In this document: positions 38,764 to 47,730 of the stretch, in pieces
How positions within the stretch are numbered: position 1 is the first letter of the stretch
How the letters are laid out: each line of letters begins with the position of its first letter
Source of the DNA: Telluria mixta
Lineage (GTDB): Bacteria > Pseudomonadota > Gammaproteobacteria > Burkholderiales > Burkholderiaceae_D
Direction: 5' to 3'
Assembly: GCF_029223865.1 (NCBI RefSeq)
Contig: NZ_CP119520.1
Span: 2,480,001-2,544,000, forward strand
DNA length: 64,000 bases
Translations under genes and position numbers: made by a program
The notes under the pieces: model-generated
What the model was told of the DNA's origin: nothing
Seen by the model: the letters and a program-made list of their open reading frames with translations, nothing else
Database searches by the model: none

Positions 38764-39488
38764 CAGGCGCCCGCCTTCAAAACGGAGCCGGGCGGCGCGT
38801 TGAGTTCTTCGAGCTGGCGCACGGTGCCGACGTTGACCCACTGGCCGTCGTAGATCTCGCCGCCCACGCGACCCTGGTCAATGAACTTGCGCATCAGCGG
38901 GCCGAATTTCAGGAACTCGCCAGCCTTGATCCCGTCAAACATTTCAGGACGATAGACACCGATGCCGGCGAAATTCCACTTCGGGCTGCCCTCGTTGGAC
39001 AAGGTGTACATCGTCAGGCCGAAGTCGCCGTCCGGGTTGTGCCACGGGTTCGGCGTCAGGTACAGCCAGGCGATGTCGCGCTTTTCGGGCGGGATGACTT
39101 GGCCGACGGCGTCGACGTCCTTGAGCGCATCGAGGACCTGTTCGAAGTCGAAGTAGGGCGCGTAGATGTCGCCGGAGACGGCCAGGAACGGTTCGTCGCC
39201 GAGCAGGTGCAGCGCGTTGGCGATGCCGCCGGCCGTTTCCAGCGGCGTCGGCTCGTGCGAGTAGACGATGCGCGCGCCGTAGCGGCTGCCGTCGCCCAGT
39301 TCTTCCTCGATCATGTGGCCGAGGTGGGAATGGTTGATGACGATGTCCTTGATACCGGCGCGCACGAGGTTCAGCACGTGCCAGGTGATGAGAGGACGGC
39401 CCCGCACCTTGAGCAGGGGCTTGGGGCAGGTGTCGGTCAGCGGACGCATCCGCTCGCCGCGGCCGGCGGCGAAGATCATGGCTTTCAT
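38763..39488 (-). CDS. murU: N-acetylmuramate 1-phosphate uridylyltransferase
   Basis: The 241-aa nucleotidyltransferase begins MKAMIFAAGRGERMRPLTDT with the GxGxRxxPLT signature and KPLLKVRGRPLI. It includes the metal-binding SGDIYAPYFDF. MurU converts MurNAc-1-P to UDP-MurNAc in the recycling route that bypasses MurA and gives intrinsic fosfomycin tolerance. The gene is 10 bp after amgK, the partner kinase, as in Pseudomonas putida, where the pair is also divergent from lptD. The 3' end overlaps pepP by 1 base. Confidence 0.9.
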   Translation of the reverse strand: MKAMIFAAGRGERMRPLTDTCPKPLLKVRGRPLITWHVLNLVRAGIKDIVINHSHLGHMIEEELGDGSRYGARIVYSHEPTPLETAGGIANALHLLGDEPFLAVSGDIYAPYFDFEQVLDALKDVDAVGQVIPPEKRDIAWLYLTPNPWHNPDGDFGLTMYTLSNEGSPKWNFAGIGVYRPEMFDGIKAGEFLKFGPLMRKFIDQGRVGGEIYDGQWVNVGTVRQLEELNAPPGSVLKAGA

Positions 39489-39498
39489 CGGCTTGTCT

Positions 39499-40557
39499 TC
39501 AGAAGGTGTAGCCGACCTGCGGCGCCTTGTCCTCGAGCGCGTCGAGCAGGCGCAGGAGCGGCTTGAGTTCGGTGTAGCGGTTGGCGGTCTTGCGCACGTA
39601 GTCCATCACCGTGGGCAGGTCGCCCATGTAGTTGGATTTGCCGTCGCGGTAGTTCAGGCGGCAGAAGATGCCGAGGATTTTCAGATGGCGCTGCAGGGCC
39701 ATGTATTCGAAGTCGCGGTAGAACGCGTCGATGTCCGGATTGACGGGCAGGCCGACCTGCTTCGCGCTTTGCCAGTAACGCACGACCCAGTCCAGCACGA
39801 ATTCCTCGTCCCACTGGATGTAGGCGTCGCGCAGCAGCGAGGCCAGGTCGTAGGTGACGGGGCCGAAGACGGCGTCCTGGAAATCCAGCACGCCCGGGTT
39901 GCCCTGGTCGAGGAACATCAGGTTGCGCGAATGGAAATCGCGGTGCATGTAAACCTGCTGTTGCGCCAGCACGTTCGCCGTGATCGCCTCGAACACCTTG
40001 TCCAGCTGGGCGCGCTGGATGTCGTTCAGCTGCGCGCCCAGGTGACGCTCGATGAACCATTCGGGGAAGATGTTCAGTTCGCGCAGCACGAACGCGCGGT
40101 CGAATTCCGGCAGCACGCCGGCCTGGCTGGCCATCTGGAACTTGATGAGGGCGTCGATGGCGTCCGAGTACATGAACGGGGCGTTGTCGACGTCCAGGCG
40201 TTGCAGGTAGGTCGTCGTGCCGAGGTCGGACAGCACCAGGAAGCCGGCTTCCACGTTGCGGGCCACGATGGCGGGCACGGTGACGCCGGCGTCGCGCAGC
40301 AGGCCGTCGACGTGGATAAAGGCCGGCACGTTTTCGCGCTCCGGCGGGGCGTCCATGGCGATGAGCGTATCACCCAGCTTGTCGCGTAGCGCCGGCACAA
40401 CATCGAGGCGGAAGTAACGGCGGAAACTCGCATCGGCCGACGCGGGGCGCAGGCTGGCGACGTCGACCAGGTCCAGCGAGACGAGCCATTCGGTCAGCTG
40501 GGCGAGGCGGGCATCCTTGTCAGAGGCGGAGGGAACGTGTTGAGGCGAAGAAGACAT
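39499..40557 (-). CDS. amgK: N-acetylmuramate/N-acetylglucosamine kinase
   Basis: The 352-aa aminoglycoside-phosphotransferase-fold kinase has the catalytic loop VYMHRDFHSRNLMF and the metal motif GVLDFQDAVFGPVTYDLASL. ASFRRYFRL near the start is the glycine-loop equivalent. AmgK phosphorylates MurNAc at C1 for MurU. The pair with murU and the place divergent from lptD-surA support the assignment over other phosphotransferases. Confidence 0.9.
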   Translation of the reverse strand: MSSSPQHVPSASDKDARLAQLTEWLVSLDLVDVASLRPASADASFRRYFRLDVVPALRDKLGDTLIAMDAPPERENVPAFIHVDGLLRDAGVTVPAIVARNVEAGFLVLSDLGTTTYLQRLDVDNAPFMYSDAIDALIKFQMASQAGVLPEFDRAFVLRELNIFPEWFIERHLGAQLNDIQRAQLDKVFEAITANVLAQQQVYMHRDFHSRNLMFLDQGNPGVLDFQDAVFGPVTYDLASLLRDAYIQWDEEFVLDWVVRYWQSAKQVGLPVNPDIDAFYRDFEYMALQRHLKILGIFCRLNYRDGKSNYMGDLPTVMDYVRKTANRYTELKPLLRLLDALEDKAPQVGYTF

Positions 40558-40873
40558 GAAGCGTCCCGGTGAACGGGTTGGTGACTGGAGTTGTAAGTTT
40601 GCCCATGCAATCGGGCAGGGGCGGTTCGGGTGTAATGATACGCCATTTCCCTGTGCGTCGGACTATCCGGGGCCGAGGTGGGAAAGATCCCATTGTTAAA
40701 ATTGTATCTATCGGTAAAAATCATTTCCCTTTGAAAATCAAAGGGTTATGGTCTGCCGTCGCGATCAGGGATCATTACCGCTGGGCCGACTAACGCGACC
40801 GTGCCGCACGAATTCCCCTATAATAAGGGATTCAATCCAAACAATCGCCCTCCATGGTGCAACGCGATCTTTC
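40558..40873. other. Divergent promoter region between amgK and lptD
   Basis: This is 316 bp without a gene. A TATAAT at 40819-40824 lies about 50 bp before the lptD start and is a candidate -10 box; no good -35 was seen. A moderately AT-rich stretch (40680-40750) could hold the amgK promoter. Nothing else recognised. Confidence 0.5.
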
Positions 40874-43134
40874 ATGAGCTGGATGACGGCCCTACCTTTC
40901 CCGCCGCGGCGAATTGCCGCCGCTGTGTCCGCCCTCGTGGCCGTGGCCACGGGACCGCTGTATGCTCAGACGGCGACACCGGCGTCCCCCGCCCCGACGA
41001 GCAGGACCTGCCGATCACGATGCGCGCCGAGGAGTTCGACGGCCGTCCGGACCGCATCCTGAACATGGTGCGCAACGTCGAGATCACGCGCGGCGCCACC
41101 GGCGTCACGGCGGACACGGCGTGCTACCGCCGCGTCGACGACGAGGTCACGGCGGAAGGCCACATCACGATGTGGCGCTTCGGCGACCGCTACAAGGGCG
41201 ACGCACTGCAGCTGAACCTGGAAACGGGTAAAGGCTGGGTGCTGCACCCCGAATATCGCCTGGCGCTGAACAATGCGCAGGGCAAGGCGCAGCGCATCAA
41301 CTTCCTGGGCGAGGACCAGGCCGTCGTCGTCGACGGCACGTACAGCACGTGCGAAGGCCCCGATCCGGACTGGTATCTTAAATCCAGCACGTTGCGCCTG
41401 GACCAGGGCCGCGACGTCGGCACGGCCGGCAAGACGATCATCTATTTCAAGGACGTGCCCATCATCGGCCTGCCCGCGATGTCGTTCTCGCTGTCCGGCG
41501 CGCGCCGCTCCGGCTGGCTGCCGCCCACGCTCGGCGCCGGTTCCAAGGGCTCGGCCGAACTGATGGTGCCGTATTACTTCAACATCGCGCCCAACCGCGA
41601 CCTGACGGTGTTCCCGCGCTACATCTTCGCGCGCGGCCTGCAGCTGGGCGCGACGGGACGCTACCTGGGCGAGACGGACCGCGGCCCGTACCACGGCGAG
41701 ACGCACGTCGAATATCTCGCCAACGACCGGCTGGCGCACCGCAACCGCTGGTGGGTCGACACGCTGCACAACCAGTTCCTGGCGCCCAACTGGACGTACG
41801 GCTGGAATGCGCACGCGGCGTCCGACAACGAATACCCGTCCGACTTCTCGCGCACCGTCGCGGCCAGTGCGGAGCGCCAGCTGCTGCGCGAGCTGCGCAC
41901 CGACTACTACGGCAAGTACTGGAACCTGACGGCCCGCGTGCAGAGCTACCAGGTGCTGCAGGACCCGGGCGCCGTCGCGAATCCGGACCTGACCGTGGCC
42001 ACGCCGTACAACCGCCTGCCGACGATTAACTTCCACGCCGGCCGCTACGACGTGCTGGGCGGCTTCGACTGGGCGGTGGACGCGGAAGCCACGCGCTTCA
42101 CGCACCCGGACGACAAGCAGGTGCAGGGCGACCGTGCCAACATGGTGGCGCAGGTGAGCTATCCGTGGGTGCATCCGGGCTGGTTCGTCACGCCCAAGCT
42201 GATGCTGCACGCGACCCAGTACAACCTGACGCACAACGCCGTCGGCGCGGACGACAAGATCTCGCGCGTGCTGCCCACGTTCTCGCTGGACAGCGGCCTC
42301 GTGTTCGAGCGCAAGTCGTCGCTGTTCGGGCCGGACGGCACGCAGACCCTGGAACCGCGCCTGTTCTACGTGCGCACGCCGTACAAGGACCAGGCCGACA
42401 TCCCGAACTTCGACACGGGCATCGCGGGCTTCAACTATGCCCAGCTGTTCACGGAAAACCGCTTCGTCGGCGCCGACAAGGTGTCGGATGCGAACCAGTT
42501 GACGGCGGCGATCGTCTCGCGCTTCATCGAGTCCAACGGCGCCGAGCGCCTGCGCCTCGCGGTCGGCAGCCGCTATTACTTCGCCGATCCGCGCGTGCGC
42601 CTGAACGCGAACGAGCAAAGCAACCAGAAGCGGTCGGACGCGCTGGTGGCGGCGTCGGGCCGCATTTCGGAGTCGTGGACCTTCGACAGCGGCGTACAAT
42701 ACGATGCACAGGCGCGCAGCCTGTACAGCTCGAACGTCGGGATGCAGTGGCAGCCGGCCCCGATGAAGGTGTTGAACGTCGAATACCGCTTCCAGCGCGA
42801 CACCTTCGGCCTCGCCAACGGCTTCCGCAACGCCGACGTCTCCGGCCAGTGGCCGCTGTCGCAACGCTGGTATGGCGTGAGCCGGGTCAGCTACTCGGTG
42901 CGCGACCGCAAGCTGCTCGAGAGCCTCGTGGGGCTCGAGTACAAGGCGGATTGCTGGGTGTTCCGCATGGGCGCGCAGCGTTTCGTGACGGCCGCGCAGA
43001 CCGTCTCGACGACGAGCTTCTTCCAGCTCGAGCTGAACGGCCTGTCGCGCCTGGGCTTCGGTAACGCGCTGGACACTTTCAACAAGAGCATTCCCGGCTA
43101 CACCCGGCTGAACACCAACGTCGGCCGCCCCTGA
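40874..43134 (+). CDS. lptD: LPS-assembly protein LptD, frameshifted near the 5' end
   Basis: LptD forms, with LptE, the outer-membrane LPS insertase. The signal peptide lies in one frame, MSWMTALPFPPRRIAAAVSA then LVAVATGPLYAQ. The mature protein lies in another, beginning PDEQDLPITMRAEEFDG. The switch lies in the C-rich run at 40985-40996, and one missing base would restore a 753-aa protein. The rest is intact: an OstA-like periplasmic domain (GDALQLNLETGKGWV), then LPAMSFSLSGARRSGWLPPT, and the barrel ending NTNVGRP. Because lptD is essential in most Gram-negatives, a sequence error is likely. A start-finding program would place the gene wrongly. It is first in lptD-surA-pdxA-rsmA. Confidence 0.92.
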
Positions 43135-43141
43135 CCGGGCC

Positions 43142-44608
43142 ATGGACAACCAGATACCTGAAATGAGTGCTTCCCTGAATATGCGTACTACCCGTCTGTC
43201 TCCGCTCCGCCCGCACCAGATCAAGCTCGCGGCGGTGCTGCTGTGCGCCCTCGCCACCGGCGATGTCCTGGCCCAGGCCAAGCCGGCGGCTCCTGCCGCG
43301 GCTGCACCATCCACCGGAGCGCCGGCCGCCAAGCCGGGCACCGGCTTCCTGCCGCCGGCGTCGAGCAGCGCCCACGTCATCGATTCCGTGTACGTGATCG
43401 TCAACGACGAAGTCATCACCAAGCGCGAAGTCGAGCAGCGCATGGCCGAGATCACCCAGCGCCTGAAGGCGCAGGGTGCCCAGATGCCGGCCGAGGAAGA
43501 CCTGCGCCGCCAGGTCGTCGAGGCGATGATCACCGAACGCGCCCAGCTCCAGCTGGCCAAGGAAATGGGCGTGCGCGTCGACGACACGACGCTCGACCGC
43601 GCCATCGGCCGCATCGCCGAGAACCAGAAGATGACCGTGCAGGACATGCGCAACGCGATGGAGAAGGACGGCCTGGCGTTCTCCCAGTTCCGCGAGCAGA
43701 TCCGCAACGAGATCATGATGCAGCGCCTGATCGAGCATGAAGTCGACAGCAAGATCCAGGTGACGGACGCCGAGATCGACACGTACATGGCCGCCGAGAA
43801 GGCCGCCGCCGCCGACCGCGTGGAGATGGACATCTCGCAGATCCTCGTGCGCATCCCGGAAAACGCGTCGCCCGAACAGATCGCCGCCCGCAAGGCGCGC
43901 GCCGATGAAGTGGCGCGCCAGCTGCGCACGGGTGCCGACTTCGCCAAGATCGCCGCCACGTATTCCGATTCGCCGGACGCGCTGAAAGGCGGCTCCGTCG
44001 GCTGGCGCGACCCGGACCGCCTGCCTCCGATCTTCGCGAGCGAACTGCACAAGCTGAAGCCGGGCCAGGTGACGCCGGTGATCCGCACCAACGTCGGCTT
44101 CCACATCATCAAACTCGTCGACCAGCGCAAGCTGGCCGATGCGCAGAAGGCCGACCAGGCCGTCGTGCAGCAGACGCACGCACGCCACATCCTGCTGAAG
44201 ATCACGCCGACGCAGAGCGAGGACGACGCCCGCAAGAAGCTCGCCGAGATCAAGCAGAAGATCGACAGCAAGCAGGCGACGTTCGAAGACATGGCACGCC
44301 AGTTCTCGAACGACGGCTCGGCCTCGAAGGGCGGCGACCTGGGCTGGCTGTTCCCGGGCGACGCGATGCCGGAATTCGAGAACCCGATGAACGCGCTGAA
44401 GCCGGGTGAAGTGTCCGACATCATCAAGACGCCGTTGGGCCTGCACCTCGTCCAGGTCATCGAGCGCAAGGCGGAAGACGTGTCGAAGGAGAAGGAACGC
44501 TCGGCCGCGCGCCAGGTCCTCACCGACCGCAAGCGCCAGGAAGCGCTGGAAGACTGGAGCCGCCAAGTCCGCGACCGCGCCTACGTCGAGTTCCGCGAGG
44601 ACAAGTAA
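43142..44608 (+). CDS. surA: Periplasmic chaperone/peptidyl-prolyl isomerase SurA
   Basis: The 488-aa SurA helps outer-membrane proteins such as LptD to fold. A signal peptide (IKLAAVLLCALATGDVLAQ) is followed by an Ala/Pro-rich linker and an N-terminal chaperone domain (VIVNDEVITKREVEQRM). Two parvulin domains come next: ISQILVRIP ... GGSVGWRDPDRLPPIF, and ARHILLKI ... KGGDLGWLFPGDAMPEFE. The start at 43142 gives an unusually long N-region; ATGs at 43163 and 43181 are alternatives. It starts 7 bp after lptD. Confidence 0.95.
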   Translation: MDNQIPEMSASLNMRTTRLSPLRPHQIKLAAVLLCALATGDVLAQAKPAAPAAAAPSTGAPAAKPGTGFLPPASSSAHVIDSVYVIVNDEVITKREVEQRMAEITQRLKAQGAQMPAEEDLRRQVVEAMITERAQLQLAKEMGVRVDDTTLDRAIGRIAENQKMTVQDMRNAMEKDGLAFSQFREQIRNEIMMQRLIEHEVDSKIQVTDAEIDTYMAAEKAAAADRVEMDISQILVRIPENASPEQIAARKARADEVARQLRTGADFAKIAATYSDSPDALKGGSVGWRDPDRLPPIFASELHKLKPGQVTPVIRTNVGFHIIKLVDQRKLADAQKADQAVVQQTHARHILLKITPTQSEDDARKKLAEIKQKIDSKQATFEDMARQFSNDGSASKGGDLGWLFPGDAMPEFENPMNALKPGEVSDIIKTPLGLHLVQVIERKAEDVSKEKERSAARQVLTDRKRQEALEDWSRQVRDRAYVEFREDK

Positions 44609-45655
44609 GTGGCCTCGAGCCTACGTCCCACGCTGGCGATCACGGTCGGCGAGCCGGCCGGCATCGGTCCGGAGATCTCGATCCGCGCCGCGTGGGCGCT
44701 GCGCGGCGAGTCCCGCTGCGTGCTCGTGGGCGATGCCGCCTTCCTGTCTCTCACGGCGAGCCTGATCGACCCAAGCATCCGCCTGTCCGCGATCTCCACG
44801 CTGGCCCTGCGCCACAGCGGCCTGCCGCACTTCGGTCCGGACATCATTCCCGTCGTCGACGTGCCGCTCGATGCGCACGTCGTGCCGGGCAAGCTGGATG
44901 CCGCCAACGGCCGCGCCGTGCTGGTCACGCTCGATCTCGCGATCGAGGGTACCCGGGCCGGCTGGTGGGATGCCATCGTCACGGCGCCGCTGCAGAAGAG
45001 CACCATCAACGATGCCGGTGTCGCGTTTTCCGGCCACACGGAATACCTGGCCGAGAAGACGGATACGCCCAAGGTCGTCATGATGCTGGCCGGTTCGCCG
45101 GGGAACGATCAACCGTATCTGCGCGTGGCGCTGGCCACGACGCACCTGCCCTTGAAAGACGTGCCCGCGGCGATCACGAAGGACAGCCTCACGCAGGTGC
45201 TGGACATCCTGCACGCGGACCTCGTGCGCAAGTTCGGCATCGCGGCGCCGCGGATCCTCGTGACGGGGCTGAACCCGCACGCAGGCGAGAACGGCTACCT
45301 GGGCCGCGAAGAGATCGACGTGATCACGCCTGTGCTGGAAGACGCCCGCAACCGCGGCATCGACGCGCGCGGCCCGTATCCGGCCGACACGCTGTTTCAA
45401 CCAAAATACCTGCAGGATGCCGACGCCGTGCTGGCCATGTACCACGACCAGGGCCTGCCCGTGCTCAAGTACGCCACGTTCGGCCGCGGCGTCAACATCA
45501 CCCTCGGCCTGCCGCTGATCCGCACGTCCGTCGACCACGGCACGGCGCTCGATCTCGCTGCCCAGGGCCTCGGCCAGGCCGATTGCGGCAGCATGGAAGA
45601 GGCGATCCGCGTCGCCGTCGCCATGGTGCGCGCACAACAGCAACAACCCGCATAA
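44609..45655 (+). CDS. pdxA: 4-hydroxythreonine-4-phosphate dehydrogenase
   Basis: The 348-aa enzyme of pyridoxal 5'-phosphate synthesis opens with [15 protein letters not shown]. The metal-binding His are seen in [24 protein letters not shown] and [13 protein letters not shown], then the C-terminal [12 protein letters not shown]. The start is GTG directly after the surA TAA. It sits in the classical lptD-surA-pdxA-rsmA order. Confidence 0.96.
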   Translation: MASSLRPTLAITVGEPAGIGPEISIRAAWALRGESRCVLVGDAAFLSLTASLIDPSIRLSAISTLALRHSGLPHFGPDIIPVVDVPLDAHVVPGKLDAANGRAVLVTLDLAIEGTRAGWWDAIVTAPLQKSTINDAGVAFSGHTEYLAEKTDTPKVVMMLAGSPGNDQPYLRVALATTHLPLKDVPAAITKDSLTQVLDILHADLVRKFGIAAPRILVTGLNPHAGENGYLGREEIDVITPVLEDARNRGIDARGPYPADTLFQPKYLQDADAVLAMYHDQGLPVLKYATFGRGVNITLGLPLIRTSVDHGTALDLAAQGLGQADCGSMEEAIRVAVAMVRAQQQQPA

Positions 45656-45659
45656 GACA

Positions 45660-46439
45660 ATGAAACATGTAGCCCGCAAGCGCTTCGGCCAGAACTTCCT
45701 GACCGACGACCACGTCCTCCACGACATCATCGAAGGGATCGATCCGCGCCGCGGCGATACCATGGTCGAAATCGGCCCGGGCCTGGCCGCGATGACGGCG
45801 CTGCTGCTCAAGGAGCTCGACCACATGCACGTGGTCGAACTGGACCGCGATCTCGTCGCGCGCCTGGAAAAAGCGTATCCGCGCGAACGGCTGACCATTC
45901 ACTCGGGCGACGCGCTGAAGTTCGACTTCGGCAGCATCCCCGTCCCGGAAGGGAAGAAGCTGCGCGTGGTGGGCAACCTGCCGTACAACATCTCCAGCCC
46001 GCTGCTGTTCCACCTGGCCGACTACGCCCACGTCATCGAGGACCAGCACTTCATGCTGCAGAAAGAGGTCGTGGAGCGCATGGTGGCGGAGCCGGGCACG
46101 AAGGCCTATGGCCGCCTGTCCGTGATGCTCCAGTGGCGCTACGACATGGCGCTGCTGTTCATCGTGCCGCCGACGGCGTTCGATCCGCCGCCGCAAGTCG
46201 ATTCCGCCATCGTGCGCATGGTGCCGACGAAGCGCCAGCTGCCGGCCGATGCCAAGACGCTGGAAGCCGTCGTGCAGAAGGCATTCTCGCAGCGTCGCAA
46301 GGTGATCCGCAACTGCGTGGCCGGCATGTTCACCGAACAGCAGCTCGTCGACGCGGGCATCGACCCGGGCGCCCGTCCGGAAGCCGTGGGGCTCGAGCAG
46401 TACGTGGCGCTGGCCAACATCCTCAAGCCGCAAGCCTGA
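45660..46439 (+). CDS. rsmA: 16S rRNA dimethyladenosine transferase
   Basis: The 259-aa KsgA/RsmA dimethylates two adjacent adenines of the 16S 3' hairpin. Marks are KRFGQNFLTDDHVLHDII, SAM motif VEIGPGLAAMTALLL, VVELDRDL, and the catalytic NLPYNISSPLLF. The C-terminal helical part (FSQRRKVIRNCVAGMF) is standard. It starts 4 bp after pdxA and converges on the anti-sigma gene. Confidence 0.97.
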   Translation: MKHVARKRFGQNFLTDDHVLHDIIEGIDPRRGDTMVEIGPGLAAMTALLLKELDHMHVVELDRDLVARLEKAYPRERLTIHSGDALKFDFGSIPVPEGKKLRVVGNLPYNISSPLLFHLADYAHVIEDQHFMLQKEVVERMVAEPGTKAYGRLSVMLQWRYDMALLFIVPPTAFDPPPQVDSAIVRMVPTKRQLPADAKTLEAVVQKAFSQRRKVIRNCVAGMFTEQQLVDAGIDPGARPEAVGLEQYVALANILKPQA

Positions 46440-46442
46440 CAT

Positions 46443-47153
46443 TTATCGGCCGGGCTGCCAGCCGCGCGCCCGCGCCGCTTCCTCACCCGCAGCGTCGAGC
46501 GGCTTGCCCGCGATGCGCGCGTCGATCGCGTCCAGCACGGCCGGCGGCAACGCGCTGCCGGCCTGGCGGTAGCCGCCCGACGCTTCCTTCTCCGCCTCGG
46601 TCAGCACGGGAATCCGCCATTGTCCGCCTTCCCGGCACGCGAGGCCGGCCGACGCGCCCATGACGAAGCCGCGACAATAGGCGCCGTCGCGGGCGGCGAA
46701 GCTCACACCGACCTTCACCGTGCCATCGGTCTTGCCGCCGACCTGGCGGTCGAGCGCGGACGCCAGTTCCCCGCGTGCCACCACCTGGTTGCCGTTGCCG
46801 GCGATGGCGGGACCGCCGCCGGGGATCATTTTCCCGGCAAGGACGCCGACGACGAGCGTGGCCGCCAGCGCACCCCATTCCGGCCACGACCAGCCCCGGC
46901 GCTCAGTTCGTTTCTCACGCGCCGCTTCCAGCGATACCACGTTCGCAGGCGCGGGCGGCTGCAACCGCGCGGGCACGGGCTCGTCGAGGATGCCGGCAAA
47001 CGCGGCGGCCACGTCCATGCGCAGGGCGCAGTGGCGCTCCACGGCGGCGGCGATGGCGGGATCGGTGCGCATCGCCTGTTCGATGGCGGCCCGTTCGGCG
47101 GGATCGAGCTCGCCGTCGGCATAGGCCATCAGGGTGTCATCGGAATACGTCAT
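46443..47153 (-). CDS. Anti-sigma factor (FecR/RseA-like), membrane-anchored
   Basis: The 236-aa protein has an N-terminal anti-sigma domain: MTYSDDTLMAYADGELDPAE, AAIEQAMRTDPAIAAAVERH. A linker and one transmembrane helix (WGALAATLVVGVLAGKMI) precede a periplasmic domain of ~120 residues. The ATG overlaps the TGA of the sigma gene (ATGA), which gives translational coupling. It should hold the ECF sigma inactive until a periplasmic signal appears. The N-domain has no HxxxCxxC zinc site. Signal unknown. Confidence 0.85.
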   Translation of the reverse strand: MTYSDDTLMAYADGELDPAERAAIEQAMRTDPAIAAAVERHCALRMDVAAAFAGILDEPVPARLQPPAPANVVSLEAAREKRTERRGWSWPEWGALAATLVVGVLAGKMIPGGGPAIAGNGNQVVARGELASALDRQVGGKTDGTVKVGVSFAARDGAYCRGFVMGASAGLACREGGQWRIPVLTEAEKEASGGYRQAGSALPPAVLDAIDARIAGKPLDAAGEEAARARGWQPGR

Positions 47154-47638
47154 GGTGTCCTTCGTGTCGGGTCGGCGAGGAGTTGCTGCAGGGCGTCGCG
47201 GGCGCGCGCGAGGCGGCTGGTGAGGGTCCCGACCGGGATCTCGAGCACGTCGGCCGCTTCCTTGTACGGCAGGCCGTCCACGAGCACGAGGCCGACGACG
47301 AGCCGGTGCTCCTCGGACAGCAGGCTGATCGCCTTCTGGAGCGCGAGCCGCTGCTGGTGCGCCTGCGCCGTGTCGTCGCCCACATGTTCGCCTTCCTCCT
47401 CGGGCGCGAACAACTCCGCGCGCCGCGTCCGGCTGCGCACTTCGTCGATCCACGCGTTCTTGATGATGCGGAACAGCCAGCTGTCGAGCCGCGTCCCCGG
47501 TTCCCACTGCTCGCTGCGGCCGAGCGCGCGCTCCATCGCGATCTGGACGAGGTCGTCCGCGTCTTCGCGATGAAAGGTCAGCGCCCGCGCGAAGCGGCGC
47601 ATGCGGGGCAGCAGGGCGGCGATGTCGTCGGCAAGCAT
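47150..47638 (-). CDS. ECF-type RNA polymerase sigma factor
   Basis: The 162-aa sigma factor has a region 2 with ARALTFHREDADDLVQIAME and SWLFRIIKNAWIDEVRSR. Its region 4 HTH is LPYKEAADVLEIPVGTLTSR. It forms a coupled pair with the downstream anti-sigma gene. Divergent genes encode a subtilase and a secreted low-complexity protein, which may be part of its regulon. I could not find a clear ECF promoter pair between 47639 and 47730. Confidence 0.93.
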   Translation of the reverse strand: MLADDIAALLPRMRRFARALTFHREDADDLVQIAMERALGRSEQWEPGTRLDSWLFRIIKNAWIDEVRSRTRRAELFAPEEEGEHVGDDTAQAHQQRLALQKAISLLSEEHRLVVGLVLVDGLPYKEAADVLEIPVGTLTSRLARARDALQQLLADPTRRTP

Positions 47639-47712
47639 GGTGTCTCTTCAGGTAAACGATCCGCACATGGATTTTCTTCCCTGCGCCGTTCGTTGATCAG
47701 GTATTCCGGTTA

Positions 47713-47724
47713 ATCATATATGAT
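47713..47724. promoter_or_regulatory. Palindrome just before the subtilase start
   Basis: ATCATATATGAT is a perfect 12-bp palindrome ending 7 bp before the ATG of the S8 protease. It occupies the place of a ribosome site, which is otherwise missing. It could be an operator or an RNA fold. Confidence 0.4.
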
Positions 47725-47730
47725 CCGCCC

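Noticed and set aside
47639..47730. ECF-type promoter (GGAAC/CGTC) for sigma autoregulation
   Set aside because: No pair with proper spacing was found on either strand; a GGAATA is present but without a suitable -10.
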